Part shown: piece after piece, positions 62,433 through 64,000 of the stretch
Layout: each line of letters opens with the position of its first letter
Numbering within the stretch: the first letter of the stretch is position 1
The notes under the pieces: generated by a model
Databases searched by the model: none
What the model was told of the DNA's origin: nothing
The model's input: only the letters and a program-made list of their open reading frames with translations
Assembly: GCF_028622115.1 (NCBI RefSeq)
Contig: NZ_CP097263.1
Coordinates: 3,348,001 to 3,412,000, forward strand
Length of the DNA stretch: 64,000 nucleotides
From: Kutzneria chonburiensis
GTDB lineage: Bacteria; Actinomycetota; Actinomycetes; Mycobacteriales; Pseudonocardiaceae
Direction: 5' to 3'
Program-made: the position numbers and the translations under genes

Positions 62433-62977
62433 GTCATGTCCTCGGTCGACTTCGACAGCTCGGCGAGCACCTGGTCGTGCCAGGTCAGCTCGGCCTCGAG
62501 CCGGATTCGGGTGTGTTCGGTGCACAGCCATTCGGTGCCCTGGAGGTACTTGGCCGCCTGTTCCTGGAGCAGCAGCCAGCCGTCGAGCTCGGCGCTGATC
62601 GCCGCCCGACGCTGGGTGAAGGTGGCGATGAGCTTGTCGCGGCCGAGGCCGTCGCTGTACTGCACCGCGAGGTCGACCGGATCCGGCTTGAGCCGCACCT
62701 CGCGCAACGTCGCCCAGCGCAAGGCATCCAGCTCCTGCCGGCCGCTGTCGGTGATCGCGTAGATCGTCCGGTCCGGCAGGTTGCCGGCCTTCTCCGTGCG
62801 GACGGCCTCGATGATCCCCTCGGACGCCATCCGGCCGAGCGCGCTGTACAGCGACCCGACCTTGATGTCCGTCCACAGCTCGGCCCGGTTCGTCTGCGCC
62901 TCGCGCCGGATCTGGTGCCCGTGCATGGGCCCGATCCGGTCCAGGGCGCCGAGGATGTACAGCCGCACACTGCTCAT
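62429..62977 (-). CDS. PadR-family transcriptional regulator
   Basis: 182 residues from the ATG at 62977; a GTG 18 bases upstream is possible. The winged helix is at 1-85 (LYILGALDRIGPMHGHQI, KVGSLYSALGRMASEG, YAITDSGRQEL), followed by the C-terminal coiled dimerisation helices (~90-180). PadR proteins repress adjacent detoxification genes and release on ligand binding. It overlaps the FAD monooxygenase gene by 4 bases, and direct/inverted GAGTA repeats lie upstream of it. Confidence 0.92.
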   Translation of the reverse strand: MSSVRLYILGALDRIGPMHGHQIRREAQTNRAELWTDIKVGSLYSALGRMASEGIIEAVRTEKAGNLPDRTIYAITDSGRQELDALRWATLREVRLKPDPVDLAVQYSDGLGRDKLIATFTQRRAAISAELDGWLLLQEQAAKYLQGTEWLCTEHTRIRLEAELTWHDQVLAELSKSTEDMT

Positions 62978-62984
62978 ACTCGGG

Positions 62985-63038
62985 TACTCAAACACAAGTA
63001 CTCGTTCACGTCAATGGGTGAGTACTCGCGTTTGAGTA
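62985..63038. promoter_or_regulatory. PadR operator candidate region
   Basis: TACTCAAAC (62985-62993) and its complement GTTTGAGTA (63030-63038) bracket AAGTACTC and the palindrome GAGTACTC (63020-63027). The cluster fills the 61-base gap between the aldehyde dehydrogenase stop and the PadR start. Confidence 0.55.
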
Positions 63039-64000
63039 TCAGTTCACCGGCGGCCAGACCGGGATGGGCTGACGGCCGGACGGGAACCGGACGTTCTTGG
63101 CCCGCACGAACTCGTGCAGCGTCTCGGCCCAGTTCTCCCGGCCGAAGCCGCTGCCCTTGGCGCCGCCGAAGGGCGAGCCGAGGAAAGAGCGCCGCAGGTA
63201 GTTGTTGACGAAGATCATGCCGGCTTCCAGGCGGGCGGCCAGCCGGCTGGCCCGGAAGTGGTCGGTGGTGACGATGGCGGCGGTGAGGCCGTAGCTGGTG
63301 CCGTTGGCAATGGCCACCGCCTCGTCGTCGGTGTCGAACACCATGATCGACGCGACCGGCCCGAAGATCTCCTCCTGAGCCACGGTGTGGTGCGGCAGCA
63401 CATCGACCAGCACGGTCGGCGGCGCCCAGAAACCGTTACGCAGCCGGTCATCCGTCGGCGCCGAACCCTGGTAGGCGATCTTCGCGCCCTCGTCGACGGC
63501 GGTGTCGACGTAGCCGAGGACCTTCTGCTGCTGCTTGGCGTCGACCATGGCGCCGATGTCGCTGTCGGGGTCGAGCCCGTCGCCGATCTTGAGCGTGGAG
63601 GTCTTGGCGACGAAGCGGTCGAGGAACTCGTCGTAGCGGGAGCGGTGCACGAGGATCCGCGAGGTGGAGGTGCACGCCTCGCCCTGGTTGTAGAACATGC
63701 CCTCGATCGCGACGTCCACGGCCACCGCCAGGTCGGCGTCGTCCAGCACCAGCAGGGCATTCTTGCCGCCGAGCTCCAGGGTCGCGTACGTCAGGTTCTC
63801 GGCCGCCGACCGCAGCACGTGCCGACCGGTGGCGGTCGCGCCCGTGAACGTGATCCGCTCGACCACGGGATGGCCGGCCAGCGCGGGCCCGGCGGGCAGG
63901 CCGGCGACGGCGTTGACGACCCCGGGCGGCAGCACCTGGTTGACGATCTCCACCAGCCGCAGCACGGCCAGCGGTGCCTGCTCCCCCGGCTTGATCACGA
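63039..64000 (-). CDS. Aldehyde dehydrogenase, 5' end outside window
   Basis: About 320 residues of the C-terminal two-thirds; the start lies beyond the right edge. FTGATATGRHVLRSAAENL and LELGGKNALLVLDDAD place the general-base Glu, and NQGEACTSTSRILV holds the catalytic Cys. PTVLVDVLPHHTVAQEEIFG, GPVASIMVF and the oligomerisation strand near the C-terminus fit NAD(P)-dependent aldehyde dehydrogenases. The substrate is unknown. It is followed after 61 bases by the PadR-FAD pair on the same strand and could share their transcript. Confidence 0.93.
   Translation of the reverse strand, partial: VIKPGEQAPLAVLRLVEIVNQVLPPGVVNAVAGLPAGPALAGHPVVERITFTGATATGRHVLRSAAENLTYATLELGGKNALLVLDDADLAVAVDVAIEGMFYNQGEACTSTSRILVHRSRYDEFLDRFVAKTSTLKIGDGLDPDSDIGAMVDAKQQQKVLGYVDTAVDEGAKIAYQGSAPTDDRLRNGFWAPPTVLVDVLPHHTVAQEEIFGPVASIMVFDTDDEAVAIANGTSYGLTAAIVTTDHFRASRLAARLEAGMIFVNNYLRRSFLGSPFGGAKGSGFGRENWAETLHEFVRAKNVRFPSGRQPIPVWPPVN

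Noticed and set aside
1-64000. CRISPR arrays, tRNA or rRNA genes
   Set aside because: No regularly spaced repeats and no cloverleaf or rRNA-like segments were noticed by eye.

Overview
The window is GC-rich DNA from an actinomycete. Third codon positions are strongly G/C, and GTG/TTG starts and 4-base stop/start overlaps are common. It carries SARP/AfsR-type regulators, a DasR-type TGGTCTAGACCA box, an IdeR/DmdR-type iron box, a mycothiol-dependent isomerase-family protein and a DUF222-HNH gene. A filamentous soil genus, perhaps Pseudonocardiaceae, is my inference. I saw no rRNA, tRNA or CRISPR array.

Layout. 1-7.6 kb: a leftward operon of a NodC/hyaluronan-synthase-like glycosyltransferase, two ABC exporters and an HTH-NB-ARC regulator, divergent from a condensation-domain protein; a palindrome lies between them. 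7.7-13.3 kb: ECF sigma factor, XRE regulator, a SARP without TPRs, and an MmyB-like regulator divergent from a small membrane protein. 13.3-21.4 kb: secreted proteins, three of them sialidase/BNR-like or propeller-like. 21.5-25.2 kb: gene remnants, then a full-length SARP. 25.26-26.87 kb: a DUF222-HNH gene between two identical 107-bp inverted repeats, each of which is itself a long hairpin. 27-31.9 kb: small ORF, PIG-L deacetylase, frameshifted methyltransferase, frameshifted mycothiol-type isomerase, XRE-NB-ARC-TPR regulator. 31.9-37.6 kb: frameshifted phosphodiesterase, COG4705 membrane protein, and the Efe iron locus (EfeB and a fused EfeU-EfeO) behind an iron box. 37.7-45.7 kb: amidohydrolase, SnoaL-like protein, HD-GYP-LuxR protein, STAS protein, a STAND NTPase with an amyloid-like N-terminus, and a TetR/epimerase pair sharing palindromic operators. 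45.8-54.7 kb: GH19 chitinase under a DasR-type site, then GH38 alpha-mannosidase, a sugar ABC importer and a ROK repressor. 54.9-61.2 kb: a frameshifted LuxR-LAL regulator, then a coupled glutathione-type operon (GCS2 ligase, GshB synthetase, MAPEG protein, MFS exporter). 61.1-64 kb: FAD monooxygenase, PadR regulator and a truncated aldehyde dehydrogenase.

Themes. The region is dense in STAND/NB-ARC regulators (six) and in carbohydrate-facing proteins (chitinase, mannosidase, propellers, sugar importer, NodC-like synthase). The two most unusual features are the HNH element with paired hairpins and the glutathione-type operon in a lineage that normally relies on mycothiol. Four genes are broken by an apparent single missing base at a C/G run, a pattern that suggests consensus errors as readily as real decay.
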